A stretch of 64,000 nucleotides of DNA from Symbiodinium sp. CCMP2592 (Eukaryota > Sar > Dinophyceae > Suessiales > Symbiodiniaceae). Position 1 is the stretch's first letter; each line of letters starts with the position of its first letter. Under the pieces are notes generated by a model, which searched no databases, was not told the DNA's origin, and worked only from the letters and a program-made list of their open reading frames with translations. The stretch covers positions 2,221,894 through 2,285,893 of the forward strand of contig CAJNDT010000001.1 in assembly GCA_905221615.1 (NCBI GenBank). The letters are read 5' to 3'. This document shows positions 42,131 to 53,510 of this stretch, one piece after another. The position numbers and the translations under genes were made by a program.

Positions 42131-42611
42131 ATGGCGCGTGGTCGTTTGACCTTTAAAGCTGTGGTCATCTTGGATTCCTCTCTGGTGCAACCCTCTCTTC
42201 CAGTCAGGGCCCTCCCTTATTTCGAGAACCGTAATGATAGCACCACATAGACCCGAAACAGTCAATACCCCAGGGAGGACCACTGGAGGACCACACCAGG
42301 GCCGCATTTCCAGACGAGACACCAAACCCGCGTATACGAGATGGAGGTCGAGAGGGTAAAATTAGAGTAGGGCTGTCAGGCTCTTCTTGGAGCACGGTTA
42401 GCAGTTGACAATGAGACCGTGGTGGAGGCCAGCCTTGCACGCTCACAGCTTCGACCTGATCTGCTCACTTGCAACGTAAGCACCTGTCAATATCAACACA
42501 CGGTTTGTGATACAAACCACTGTAAAATTTCGGTTGAGCCCCACAGAATCCGCATAAACCCCTGAACCCTCACACCCTCACACCGAAGCGCTTAATATAA
42601 TAATTAGAATA

Positions 42612-42689
42612 GGGCTTTGGGGCCTATTATACTATAGCTATAATAAGGAGCCCCCCAAAATAGTACAGGTAATTATTTAGGCCCCTCTA
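42612..42689 (+). repeat. Short palindromic repeat family 2, copy 2
   Basis: This copy begins TTGGGGCCTATTATACTATA and ends AATTATTTAGGCCCC. It is the clearest copy of the family. Confidence 0.65.
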
Positions 42690-43026
42690 TTAACCCCAAA
42701 TCGCGACTCCGAACACTCCCTCCCACATCCGCCTCCTGGATCCCGTGGTCGACGACGGCCTGAAGAAGCTCAAGCCTTCAGAGGGAAGAGGTTCGGAGGG
42801 CGGACTTCAAGCAGCATATTGTAGTACTGTAGTGTTATTGTGGGAGTGTTATGAAACTTGCAGTGGAAAAAATAGTATAGTAGTATACAGTATACGGTAT
42901 ATGTAATGCCTAAGAGCCAAGCCCTGAAGCCTGAACCGCAAGTCCTCTTTGAAAGCCTTATAGTTAAACCTTATAGACCCTGATAACAAAACTGAAGGTT
43001 GTGGTAGAGTGCAGTACTTAAAGGCT

Positions 43027-43132
43027 CACGGGACTTAGTGAGTAAGGTTATAAGTAGGTTATAATTAGGATAACCCCACTTAGGGGACTTAAAACCCCAA
43101 TTATAACCTACTTACTAAGTCCCATGATCCTC
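43027..43132 (+). repeat. MITE-like palindrome family 3, copy 1
   Basis: The left end GGGACTTAGTGAGTAAGGTT pairs with the right end TTACTAAGTCCCATGATCCT, and there is an inner TATAAGTAGGTTATAATT / AATTATAACCTACTTA inverted repeat. A second copy lies at 55427-55537. It has no coding capacity. Confidence 0.75.
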
Positions 43133-43252
43133 TAAGTAGGCCCTCAAGGCTGACGCCCACGGTCTAGGCTTAAGGAGTACGCTTCTGGAGCCTTGGGCTT
43201 TCGGTGTAGAGTTCAGAGGGGCCTTGACTCGGGCCTTGGGATGCTTGCAAAC

Positions 43253-43357
43253 ATACTATTATTACTATTACTGGTATTATTACTACTATTATTATTACTA
43301 TTATTATGACTATTATTACTATTATCATGACTATTACTACTATTATTGTTACTACTA
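43253..43357. repeat. ATT/ACT trinucleotide array
   Basis: The array holds tandem TATTATTACTAC units of about 105 bp with a few substitutions. Confidence 0.9.
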
Positions 43358-43528
43358 AGCACCTTGAAGTCAAGTCAGGCTTGTTCGCTCGGATCTTGGG
43401 CTGGTAGAGACTTAGCTGCGTTGCTTTGCTTAGGAGTTCGGGAGAACAGCTGAAGCAAGCCTTGCACATCGTCGTATGAAGGCTTTCGGTTTTTGACGTC
43501 TGTGTGCTGTGGTTCTGAGCGAAGACTC

Positions 43529-43625
43529 CTCCTCCTCCTCCTGCGCCTCTTCCTCTTCCTCTTCCTCTTCCTCCGCCTCCTCCTCGTCCGCCTCTTCCTC
43601 TTCCTCTTCCTCTTCCTCTTCCTCT

Positions 43626-43662
<37 letters not shown>

Positions 43663-43757
43663 GCTACTACTACTGCTACTGCTACTGCTACTGCTACTGC
43701 TACTGCTACTGCTACTGCTACTGCTACTGCTACTACGACGACGACTACGACTAGGAC
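43529..43757. repeat. CCT/CTT, CTA and CTG compound trinucleotide array
   Basis: The array is about 230 bp in three homogeneous blocks: CCTCTT, then CTA, then CTGCTA, ending in ACG triplets. The long open frames across it in several phases are artefacts of the repeat. Confidence 0.92.
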
Positions 43758-44402
43758 GACTGCCACTACAACTACTCCTTGAGCTTTGATCCTCAACCCT
43801 AAACCCTTCAACCTAACGGCCCCAAAACTCGAAGCCGACCACAAAAACAATCCACAAACCCACGGCCCCCAGACGTCCAACGCCCCGAAAACCCCAAAGC
43901 CCTGAACTCCGGGGCTCCAACTCGAAGCTCTTCGATGTCGGCGGCTAAGGCCTCGCAGTGAGGGAGCTGAGGGTCGCAAGGAGCAAGCCTGCTACGGTTC
44001 TTAGTTGCTGAGTTCATAAGCCCCCCCAAAGTGTACACTTTTAGTTTCATCGTGGGCAATACTATCCCGAAAAGTGTAAAGTGTATCCACTCAGCTACCA
44101 AGGGTTTAAAGAATGGCCGTTGGGCCTTTGGGGGCCTTCGGGGGTGTCGGGCTCAGGGGTGAGAGAGAAAGCCAGTGGACCGAATGAGATGCTTGTTGCT
44201 ATGGCTGCTTGAACACAATTAACATGCGAGTGGCCAGCGATGTTACCAGCCTTCCTATTCAGAATCAAGAATCAATCAATAGTCCTTCTAACTGTCCTTC
44301 TTGTGACGGCGACAAAGAGGGTGGCGTTGACGATAAGGAAGAGGAAGATGAAGCTGATGATGATGATGATGGCAGTGACGACGACGAATAGGACAGTGAT
44401 GG
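43758..44402. other. No gene recognised
   Basis: This is mostly unique sequence. It contains the perfect 14-bp palindrome AAAGTGTACACTTT (44028-44041) with nearby AAAGTGTA echoes, and GAT-rich triplets near 44345-44385. Confidence 0.4.
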
Positions 44403-44590
44403 AAGTGGCCGTGGCCGACGCAGTCGCGGTGCTGGTGCTGCTGGCGCTGGCCCTTGTGGTGGCGGTGGCGGCCGGGGTGGTGTTGGTGCTGCTGGTGCTG
44501 CTGGTGCTGCTGGTGGTGCCGGTGGTGCCGGTGGTGCCGGTGGTGCTGGTGGTGCTGGTGGTCCTGGGTGCGGTTGGTGGTGATGTTGGT
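44403..44590. repeat. GGTGCT-type triplet array
   Basis: The array holds tandem GGTGCTGCT and GGTGCCGGT units. Open frames here code only for Val/Leu or His/Pro runs and are not genes. Confidence 0.88.
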
Positions 44591-46030
44591 GTGATATTGC
44601 TGATGAAGATGCCATGGACACGATGTGGCTGGTGATGGTGAGATTTTGATGCCGATGCTGATGATGATAATTATGATCATCATCCCCACTATCATGCTGA
44701 CCCTGGGCCTGTGTGTGACGATGATGATGCCGAATTGCTGCTGGTTGTGTATCCGCAATGTGGCTGTTGTCGTGAACATCTGATCTAAACCCTTAGCACC
44801 TACATGATCATCGTGGATATGGCCCTGTTTGTCTCACTATTCCCAGCATTCTGACTATTCTGCGCTCCATCCTTACTAAGAGGATAATCACTGCCATCGT
44901 CCTGTACTTGTAAATATCACCATTCTGCGTCCCTTCCTGTGATCATTGATATCAACGCGCTTGCCTTGCAACCAATACTTTTCACAGGTAAACCAGTATT
45001 GAAGGCGGAAGGCAGGTGCCAAGTTGCAAAGCCGCTGACTTTTGGCTTTTGCGTCGCATGTCCACGGAGCGGGGCAGGAAAAGCACGTCATACTCTGAAT
45101 GTTGCAGTCTACGGCCAAATGCCCTGAACTAAACCTAGAGACAAGTTTCCTGCCTTGCTAAGGAAACGGAAACATGCTGCACACTCTCTTGGCATGCCCG
45201 ACTTGTTCAAGGCTGATGCGAGGGTGAGGGGTCCCTCTCCTGCTGAATGGCCACGTTCAAACTGGTGGATTCCACCGAACAAATGGGATGCCTTCCCAAA
45301 GGCCCGCTTATGAAATTGCTACAGTTTGTTTCATAACATTGTTGCTTTTGCGAGGAATCTTCCCATGAATGCTAGTCTCCCTGTCCATTGATGGTATGTC
45401 TGCCGTCCTTGTTAAGACTATGGATCTCAGTCTGACAAATGTTGGAGCAGAGATGATACTTGCATGATGTGCTCAGCAATGCAACGCATCTGCTCACACG
45501 ACGATGGGGACCTCCTTGGCGTCACCTCATCAAGGCTTAGGGTTCGGGGTTTAGGGTTTAGGTTTTACGGTTTGGGGCTTAGGGTTTGGGCTGCAAGAGC
45601 AAGAGCCCCAGAAGTCTCCGACGGAAAACTGCAGGAAAAGTCCGCTCCGCAGCCTACTTCATAACCACTTGAAGCTCAGGCTTCCTTTTTGATTCATTTT
45701 TTGCGACGAAGGCCCGGCAGCTCTCAGCAAAAATGCCCACCAACAAACAACAAAACCTTGCTGCAATCAGACAGGCCCTTTCTTTCGTTTCGACATAAGC
45801 CCTCGCAGACTTGCACGTAACCTAAACAAGGCAAGCCGCTAAGTGGTGTGAGGAGGCCGATGTAGATCCCACCCATCACGGGGCGAGCGCGGAAGCCCCT
45901 TTGCAGGGATCCAAACTTGAATGGAGCGAGGGGTCGAAAACCAAAACCAGTGTTTAACGAGTGTAAGAAACCATATCATAGCACCTTTGGCGATAGCCGA
46001 AGCAATAATAGTGTACTTGCGAAAATGGCA
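44591..46030. other. No gene recognised
   Basis: The only structured part is a TTTAGGG-like patch at 45536-45590. Short open frames on both strands show no family resemblance. Confidence 0.4.
45536..45590 (+). repeat. Degenerate TTTAGGG patch
   Basis: The patch holds repeated TTAGGGTTTAGG and TTTGGGG-like heptamers over about 55 bp. Confidence 0.7.
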
Positions 46031-46040
46031 CAGCGGCAGC

Positions 46041-46053
46041 AGTAGTAGTAGTG

Positions 46054-46091
<38 letters not shown>

Positions 46092-46246
46092 CGTAGTAGT
46101 GGTAGCAGTGGCAGTAGTAGTAGTAGTAGTAGTAGCAGCAGCAGTAGCAGCAGCAGTAGCAGTAGCAGTAGCAGTAGCAGTAGCAGTAGCAGTAGCAGTA
46201 GCAGTAGCAGTAGCAGTAGCAGTAGCAGTAGCAACAGCAGTACACA
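46041..46246. repeat. AGT then AGTAGC trinucleotide array
   Basis: The array is about 205 bp: an AGT block (46041-46130) followed by a regular AGTAGC hexamer block. Confidence 0.92.
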
Positions 46247-46635
46247 AGACAATTCGTCACAACCCCCGGCTTCATGTGGCCGGTGATGGTGTCGTACCAA
46301 TCCTCGGATGTCTCTCTCTGCTTGCTTCCACTTGATCATTGCTTCCCGGCTTCATGTCGGACAGTGGCTGCAGGCTTGAAAGTGGCCTAATTAGCCACAT
46401 TTACCATGCAAGGATCGAGCAAAGCCACACGTGGCCCTCAGAGAGCATGTGCTAGGCTATGAGGCCACCAAACAAGCCGATTCGTAAAACCTGATCCACA
46501 GCGTTCTCTCAGAGCCGCTTTCTTAAATAAGAGTAGGAAGTTTCCGAAAGATCGATGACACACGACCAAATCAATAGGCAGGAACGCCGAAAGATTGGAG
46601 CCCTAATGATCGGAATTGGAAATTGTGGTATAGTA

Positions 46636-46692
46636 CTTTAGGGTTTAGGGCTAAGGGTGTAGGGTAGGGTTTAGGGTTTAGGGCTTAGGTTT
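46636..46692 (+). repeat. Degenerate TTTAGGG patch
   Basis: TTTAGGGTTTAGGG units with CTAAGGG variants lie immediately beside a TATATAGTACAGTATAG run. Confidence 0.7.
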
Positions 46693-46771
46693 ATATAGTA
46701 CAGTATAGAAAGGAACGCTCTGGACTCTGGATTTAAGTTGGTAATTGCTTGCTTAGGCTTCAACTTGTACT

Positions 46772-46785
46772 GCAAGCACAAGCAC

Positions 46786-46826
<41 letters not shown>

Positions 46827-47045
46827 GCAGAAGCACCAGAATCAGCAACAGCAACGGAGGTCAAGACAGCAACCCAACTTAAAATCCTACTAGTTTGCTG
46901 CTGCTGCTGCTGCTGCTTCTCGCCGTCCTCCTTGTCCTCCTACTACTGCTGCTACTACTGCTACTATTGGTACTACTGGTACTACTGGTAGTGACTGGTA
47001 CTAGTGGTGCTACTGGTACTGCGACTGCTACTGCTTCTGCTATTG
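46772..47045. repeat. CAG and CTG/CTA triplet arrays in opposite sense
   Basis: (CAG)n at about 46788-46830 is followed about 65 bp later by (CTG)n and CTA/GGTACT triplets at 46895-47045. The two blocks could pair as a hairpin. Confidence 0.85.
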
Positions 47046-48169
47046 CTCGTTGTGCAGCTGAAGGTCCGTTAGCGGAGCACGGTCCGGGGTGGAGGCTGCG
47101 AATCTCCATAGGTCGTCAATGGCCGCCGTGAAATGTTCCTGCTTTACGTAATTGAAGGGCCTTACCGAATAACTTCATTCGGGTTTTAGGGTAGGATATG
47201 CGGTGCTTAAAATACAGGAATTATACAGGGATGCTATTCCTTCTTTCAACTTATTCAGACCCGTATACTGGTTGGAAAAAAGGGCCGTAGGGCCTTGTTG
47301 GGGCTTGGAGCCACTAATGGCTGGTATATGCAGTTCGGCTCATGTCTTCGTTTGTTGGGCTCAACTACGTGGATGAGAAGGTCAATTCATGCCTTTGGGC
47401 AAAGGGATTCGGGTTTCAGCGCTTTGCCTCAAGCCTCGACCTTGAGCGTTGCTGCAGGGTTTCGGATGTTGAAGCCTCTGCTTCGGGTATTCTTCTGATT
47501 GTTGACTTGCAATACGGCTCGAGCTGACTGCTCGAAGGGAGTAGTGATCAGAGCTTCAGGATTAATAGCATTACAGCGTACATGCGACGCAGCAAGCCCA
47601 AGAATAGAAGAGACATGCGAGCCCTTCTTTGACGACAATGCCTCCTGCATGCTGCACCGTAAGCTTATGCTGATGCTGGCTTGCAAAAGCTTTCGTGTGG
47701 GAGTAGAGTTTGTGTGCATTCTGCTGCTGTATGTAAGGAAGGTTTCAGGTTCAAGGGCATTATTCTACCAATGCGTACACCGTGCAGCAACACACTATCG
47801 AGCACAAGGGAGGCTACAGGCGAATCCGGTTAAGCTTGACCACTAGATATGCTTGCGCAAGGCATGCCTGCTTGTAGAAAGCCGCCGACCACGTGGACCA
47901 GTCAGCCTTTGTGTAGTTGTGACCTCAACAAGAAAGCCACTGCGCTCTGGGAGTTTCCACTTTCTTGAGCTCTGAGAGCCTTTACCCAACACTGCTTCGA
48001 AAGATGAGTGAGCGCGACCGAAACCTTGCGCTTCCGCTTCGACCTCCTCAACATCGAGACTCTGGACAGGAAATCCCCACAGTAGAAAGCGAACGGTAAA
48101 TGTCTGGAGCTTTGAACCCCTCTCTCCCCCAGGAGACTAAGCCCACTCTCAGCCGAAAGGAGGCCTGAA
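47046..48169. other. No gene recognised
   Basis: Open frames of about 60-115 codons occur on both strands (for example 47499-47846), without any recognisable motif. No repeats of note were seen. Confidence 0.4.
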
Positions 48170-49250
48170 TCTCAAACCCTGAGCCCTAAATCCTTTAAAG
48201 CCTAAACCCTAAACCCTAAATCCTTTAAAGCCCGGGTGGCGATCGTCCAGCGGAATGCCGTAGCTCTGTCCTTGGGTTTCAGGCTCAGGGGGAGAGGCGA
48301 AGGCTTGAGTCTCACTGGTTCCAAGGCTTCAGGATGGACTTTAGGGTTTAGGGTTTAGTGGGTAGTGGGTTTAGGGTTTAGGGTTTGGTGGGTTTAGGGT
48401 TTAAGGTTTAGTGGTTTAAGTTCAGGGTTTAGTGGGTAGTGGGTTTAGGGTTTAGGGCTTGGTGGGTTTAGGGTTTAGGGTTTAGTGGGTTAAGTTCAGG
48501 GTTTGGTGGGTAGTGGGTTTAGGGTTTAGGGCTTGGTGGGTTTAGGGTTTAGGGTTTAGTGGGTTAAGTTTAGGGTTTGGTGGGTAGTGGGTTTTGGGTT
48601 TAGGGCTTGGTGGGTTTAGGGTTTAGGGTTTAGTGGGTTAAGTTCAGGGTTTGGTGGGTAGTGGGTTTTGGGTTTAGGGTTTGGTGGGCTTAGGGTTTAG
48701 GGTTTAGTGGGTTAAGTTCAGGGTTTGGTGGGTAGTGGATTTTGGGTTTAGGGTTTGGTGGGCTTAGGGTTTAGGGTTTAGTTGGTTAAGTTCAGGGTTT
48801 GGTGGGTAGTGGGTTTTGGGTTTAGGGCTTGGTGGGTTTAGAGTTTAGGGTTTAGTGGGTTAAGTTCAGGGTTTGGTGGGTAGTGGGTTTTGGGTTTGGG
48901 GTTTGGTGGGTTTAGGGTTTAGGGTTTAGTGGGTTAAGTTTAGGGTTTAGTGGGTAGTGGGTTTAGGGTTTAGGGTTTAGTGCGTTAAGTTTAGGGTTTA
49001 GTGGGTAGTGGGTTTAGGGTTTAGGGTTTAGTGGGTTAAGTTTAGGGTTTAGTGGGTAGTGGGATTAAGGTTTAGTGGGTTTAGTGGGTTTAGGGTTTAG
49101 TGAGTTTAGGGTTCAGGGTTCAGGGTTTGGTGGGTTTAGGGTTTGGGGTTTAGTGGGTTAAGGGTTTGGTGGGTTTAGGGTTTAGGGTTCAGTGCGTTAA
49201 GGGTTTGGTGGGTTTAGGGTTTGGGGCTTAGCGGGTTAAGGGTTTAGCGG
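48170..49250 (+). repeat. Telomere-like higher-order minisatellite
   Basis: This block of about 1 kb is built from TTTAGGG and variants (TTTAGTGGG, TTTGGTGGG, TTAAGTTCAGGG). From about 48340 the motif GGGTAGTGGG recurs at intervals near 74 bp (about 48361, 48435, 48509, 48583, 48657, 48730). This shows a secondary repeat unit made from diverged telomere heptamers. A CCCTAAA-oriented piece precedes it (48190-48232). Confidence 0.9.
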
Positions 49251-49392
49251 TTTCCAGAAAATCATACGTAAGAGCCTCAAGATTCAGCTAAGGCTTTGCG
49301 GAGCATTCAGTCATAAGAGCCTCAACAACTAAAGATGCTTTGCTGTAGCTTTTAATTCCTGGACCATGCGAAAGCCCTACATGTCTCTTCAG

Positions 49393-49466
49393 GCCGGAGC
49401 CATTGTACTATAATCATAATAAGGGACCCCCAAAACAGCATTGGCAATTATTTAGGCCCCTACAAA
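49393..49466 (+). repeat. Short palindromic repeat family 2, copy 3
   Basis: It contains CCATTGTACTATAATCATAA, GGGACCCCCAAAAC and AATTATTTAGGCCCC. A CCCTAAA array follows directly. Confidence 0.6.
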
Positions 49467-49557
49467 ACCCTAAACCCTAAACCCTAAACCCTAAAGGCCC
49501 TAAACCCTACCTAAACCCTAAACCCCAAACCCTAAACCCTAAACCCCTAAACCCTCC
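49467..49557 (-). repeat. CCCTAAA array
   Basis: The array is about 90 bp of CCCTAAA (TTTAGGG on the minus strand) with few variants, the purest telomere-type tract in the window. Confidence 0.85.
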
Positions 49558-50355
49558 ACCAGAAGATGGTTGCTCCTCCGGGACCCCAAAGGCCCTCCTC
49601 CGGAAAAATGGAGGATGCAAACCAAAACCCGGGGCCCTCGGCCTAGATCGTGGGATCCTTAGGAAAGGGACGGGCGAAAAGAGGCCCCGAAATATCAGAA
49701 ACCCACAACCCACCATGCGAGGATGAGAGTCGACGTGTTCCGTACTCGATGGCCTCCTTCTCGAAAACCTGATAGCTCTGGGCTTGTGAACGACCCCGGA
49801 TCCTAATGCGGCTACGGTTTTCGGGCGTTGCAGTTCTTATGGGTCTGAGGGTTAAGGCTCGTGGGTTTCTCCTCTTTTCGATCGGCTCGGGGCCTACATG
49901 CTTAGAATGGGGATTTGGGGCCCATTCTGCTATAGTTATGATAAGAAAATCCCAAATAGTATAGGTAATTATTGTTGCGCCTATAGTATAGTACTGCTTG
50001 CAACGCTTGGCAGGGCAAGGCTGTGCATGTAAGGCCCATCTGCTCAGAGCGATGCCCCAATCCGCGAAACCATAAAACACGAAATTGCGAAGATCCCTGA
50101 ACCCCGAAATCTATGCGCCAAGAACCTGATCGCCCCAACATCCTTAAGTTGGCACCCTACATCCTCCGCGGCAGAGAGCAGAAACCACAAACCGCCAGTC
50201 CTGACTGAACAAGTGTAGTACTTCCAAATTAAACCTGGGCGTTTAGCTTCTGTAAGACTCCTCTGGCAGCACCCAGTATTTTTGAGAGCCCCGAAGTACT
50301 GTGTTCAAGCTGCGGAAAGCAGCTTACCCTAAACCCTAAACCCTTCTACAACTCA
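49558..50355. other. No gene recognised; family 2 repeat inside
   Basis: The stretch contains a family-2 palindrome copy at 49912-49986 and a short CCCTAAA run at 50328-50343. No protein was recognised. Confidence 0.4.
49912..49986 (+). repeat. Short palindromic repeat family 2, copy 4
   Basis: It starts GGATTTGGGGCCCATTCTGC and ends TAGGTAATTATTG, a diverged copy. Confidence 0.5.
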
Positions 50356-50483
50356 AAGGGGAATAGGAGGGACCCTTAATGGGGACCCCTACCCTATAAT
50401 GGGCTATATAATGGATATATAATAGCTATATTAAGGGTATATACCTAGGGGTCCTTAATAGGGGTCCCTCCTTTTACCCTTGG
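50356..50483 (+). repeat. MITE-like palindrome family 1, copy 2
   Basis: It has the same order as 40600-40722: AGGAGGGACCCTTAATGGGG at the left, AT-rich core, and TTAATAGGGGTCCCTCC at the right. This copy keeps the better-matched terminal inverted repeats. Confidence 0.75.
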
Positions 50484-50803
50484 AACAAGCATCCCGGGGC
50501 TGAAGGCTGGGAGATGATCCGATGAGCTCTTCCAGGCTTCTTGGGGCCAGAGGCCTCGGAATGAGGGGGGGCTGCCACCCAAAAGCAACAAATCCTAAAC
50601 CCCCTACCCTAAACTCATCCCGAAATCCTAAACCCTAATCCGCTTAAACCTAAACATACTACACTATATAGACATAAACCCAAACCGCGCGCAGGCTGCC
50701 TTTCGAAAACCTCCCAAAGCTCCCCTGGAAACTTCTTTTAGCAAAGCTGAGGTTGCTGCACTGTCCGGGAAGAGGCCTCAAAGCGTTCACGCAGACCAAA
50801 AAG

Positions 50804-50874
50804 GTGCCTAAATAATTACCTGCAGTATTGCACTATTTTGGGGGGTTTCCTTATTGCTTATTGTAACTATAGGA
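50804..50874 (-). repeat. Short palindromic repeat family 2, copy 5 (reverse)
   Basis: The minus strand reads TTATAGTTACAATAAGCAAT, CCCCCCAAAATAGTGCAA and GGTAATTATTTAGGC, the family consensus order. Confidence 0.55.
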
Positions 50875-50994
50875 TAACATACCCCCAAACCCTATTAAAA
50901 ACCCGGGTAACCCCGTCCAAGCCCCTTCATTCGGCAAAGTTTGCACATGGAGGCTGCGCCCCCAAACCCCCGCTTTCTTTACGCTGCAATATCT

Positions 50995-51440
50995 GCCGAA
51001 TACCAAAAGGAAGAAGCCACACGTCTTCGCTTCAGGGGTACAACCCGATGAAAACAAAGGGAACAAAGTTGAAAACCGAGGTTAAAGTTTGAGAAGACAA
51101 TCGAAACAACTTCTCCAACAAACAAGAATGACAAAGACACACGTTTTCGCTTTAGAGTGGCAAAAAGTACACCAAACAAACAGAAAAATCACTGAAAACA
51201 AAGATTAAGGTTCAACCGCACATCTTCTCCGGCAAACAACAAGGAAGAAGCCACGAGTCGATGTACAACGCAAAGAAAAAAGTAAAATCACTGAAAAAAT
51301 GGCTCAAGTTTGAGGAAACAATCGAAGCGTCTTGTCCAACCGACAAGAACAACTCAGCCACAAGTCTTCGCTTTAGAGGATGGAAAGCGAAGAAAACAAA
51401 GTGAAACATCACTGAAAACAAAAAATGACATGCAGAAAAC
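50995..51440. repeat. Degenerate minisatellite, period about 115 bp
   Basis: Three to four units carry CACACGTCTTCGCTTCAG-like sequence (about 51020, 51137 and 51360, with a weaker unit near 51256). It is followed by GAAAACAAAG and AAGTTTGAGAAAACAATCGA segments. The minus-strand open frames here are translations of the repeat. Confidence 0.7.
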
Positions 51441-51526
51441 CATCGCAAAAACACCGAACAATTTTGAACCTTGGTTAAAATCTAGGTTCGAACCCAGGTT
51501 TGTTCAACCTCTGTTACTCATCTTTT

Positions 51527-51527
<1 letters not shown>

Positions 51528-51586
<59 letters not shown>
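51528..51586. repeat. (GA)n tract
   Basis: The tract is about 29 GA dinucleotides with no interruption. Confidence 0.95.
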
Positions 51587-51590
<4 letters not shown>

Positions 51591-51872
51591 AGAGAGAAGC
51601 CTACTTCTTTGCTCAGCCCGCAAGTGGGGCGGGTGGGGAGGTCGGGTCCAAGCATGAAGCGAGGGTGCCTCAGCAAATGAATCCTTTAGTCTAGTCGTAA
51701 TTATAGTCGGCTACAGTTAAAGTTGCGCAGTGTCAGGGAATTACTCATTCAGTACTGTGAGGCGGTTGGCATGTTTACCTAGGTATGTCAACATGACACG
51801 TGGGAATGCCAAGCAGGATGCACACCTATAGCAGCATCACACGGACACCGAGTAGGTCCTCGAAGAAGGCTC

Positions 51873-51917
<45 letters not shown>

Positions 51918-53510
51918 TAATAATAACAATATTAATGATAATAATAATCACAGTAATAATAGGACGAATCATAATAGTATTACTAATTATAATATAGTAA
52001 TGTTTGAAAATCACATAGTACTAATACTATCAATAATAATGCTAATAACAATAGCAAGTGTCGAAGGAGTCCAAGCACTCTACAAAACACGAAGCCTTGT
52101 GTGGACTGAAAGTGTCCAACACCAATGGTAGCGTAAGCAAGCAACGAAGCAAGGCGAGACTTGGTCGCGAAGCAGCACAGATCGTGATAAACCTAAATTG
52201 CACACACCATCTCCACCGTTCGCAGTAGCAGAAAGTCCATCGCGTCACCGAGACAACCCATCATCGTCAACAACAGCAGCACCATGTCAATAATATTAAC
52301 GATACTAGTAACTAATACAGTGATAACAATTTGATATCACGAACCTTTCATCATACTACTGTAGTAATGATACTAGTAGCAGTTTAGTCATCATCATCCG
52401 CAGCGGCAGCACCCTGCCTGCGCCGCGTAAACAGCAATGCAGGTCAAGTGCCGCAACATGCAGAAGTAGCTACGGTGAGGGCAGAGACTTGTTGCATTTT
52501 GTACAAAGACGAGCCGCCTTGGAGGTTCAGCACCTTCTGCCATACCAGATTGTACTTCCTCGGCTGCCAGTAAGAGATATGGGAGTCTCCGAAACTAGGG
52601 GACCCTAATATAGTACCCCAAGTAGTAGGATCCGGATTATAAGGACCCCAAATCAGGCACCCCTTTTTTTGGACACCCCCATATCCAAGTTGCTGTTTTT
52701 CCCGGCATAGGTGATCAGGCTTCGTATCCTGGGGTGCCATAAGGGATCCTTTTCAGGGATCTATAGAGCTCCTTTAAAGGATTCCTTTAAGGCTACTATG
52801 GGGCTCTATAACAGGGATAGAAGTTCCGAACTCTTGCATATCGAATGCCGAAGCAACACAAACTACCGGAATTGCTCGCTTGGCATCTGGGACCACGTTC
52901 CAGGAAGATCATACTGCCTTCGGAAATGGTCCCCTGGCAAGCACAGTCAGTCGTAGTCGCACAGGTCTCAGCTCTATATCGCCTGGTTCCACTCATGTTG
53001 CTGGCAGATGCTCATCATCACACATCGCTTACGAGCATTGAAAGCAGAAAAACTAGCAACAAGAATTCAATACCACCAATTACCGATGGTCATGTGAGGC
53101 TGCTGCCACGGATTTGTCGACGGGCTGTAACTTCTTCGGCCCTGATTTGTGGTTCAGGGTTCGGCTAAGGGACGGGAGCTTTCCTTCAAACTTCGACTCC
53201 AAGACATGGGTCAAAAACCCCGGCAATCACCATCCAAGCCCTACATTGCATGAACCGGAAACCCCCCCACCATCTACCACGAAACCGGAACCGGAAAGCG
53301 CTCCACCCTAAAGCACCCCACGCACAACGATGCCGGAAAGGCCGTCAGCTGCTCCATGCAGCCAGTCGTTGACGAAGCCCTGACCCAAGATTACTGGACT
53401 AGGGGCTGTGAGTGGGACCTGGACCTTGACCCCGGACCCCGAAACCGACGGCCCTTACAAGTAAAGCCTAAACCCCTCAAGTGGCAAGCTCCTAAAGACA
53501 CAAAGCACTA
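51587..53510. other. No gene recognised; AT-rich triplet array inside
   Basis: An ATA/AAT array of about 90 bp lies at 51873-51960. A segment near 52590-52810 has AGGGATC/GATCCCT inverted fragments. The minus-strand frame at 52740-52444 and the plus-strand frame at 52845-53168 have no recognisable domain. Confidence 0.4.

Noticed and set aside
43493..43979. Long open frames on both strands across trinucleotide arrays (also at 41136, 44240, 45839, 46051)
   Set aside because: They translate simple repeats into Val, Leu, Ser or Tyr runs in every phase and have no other protein features.
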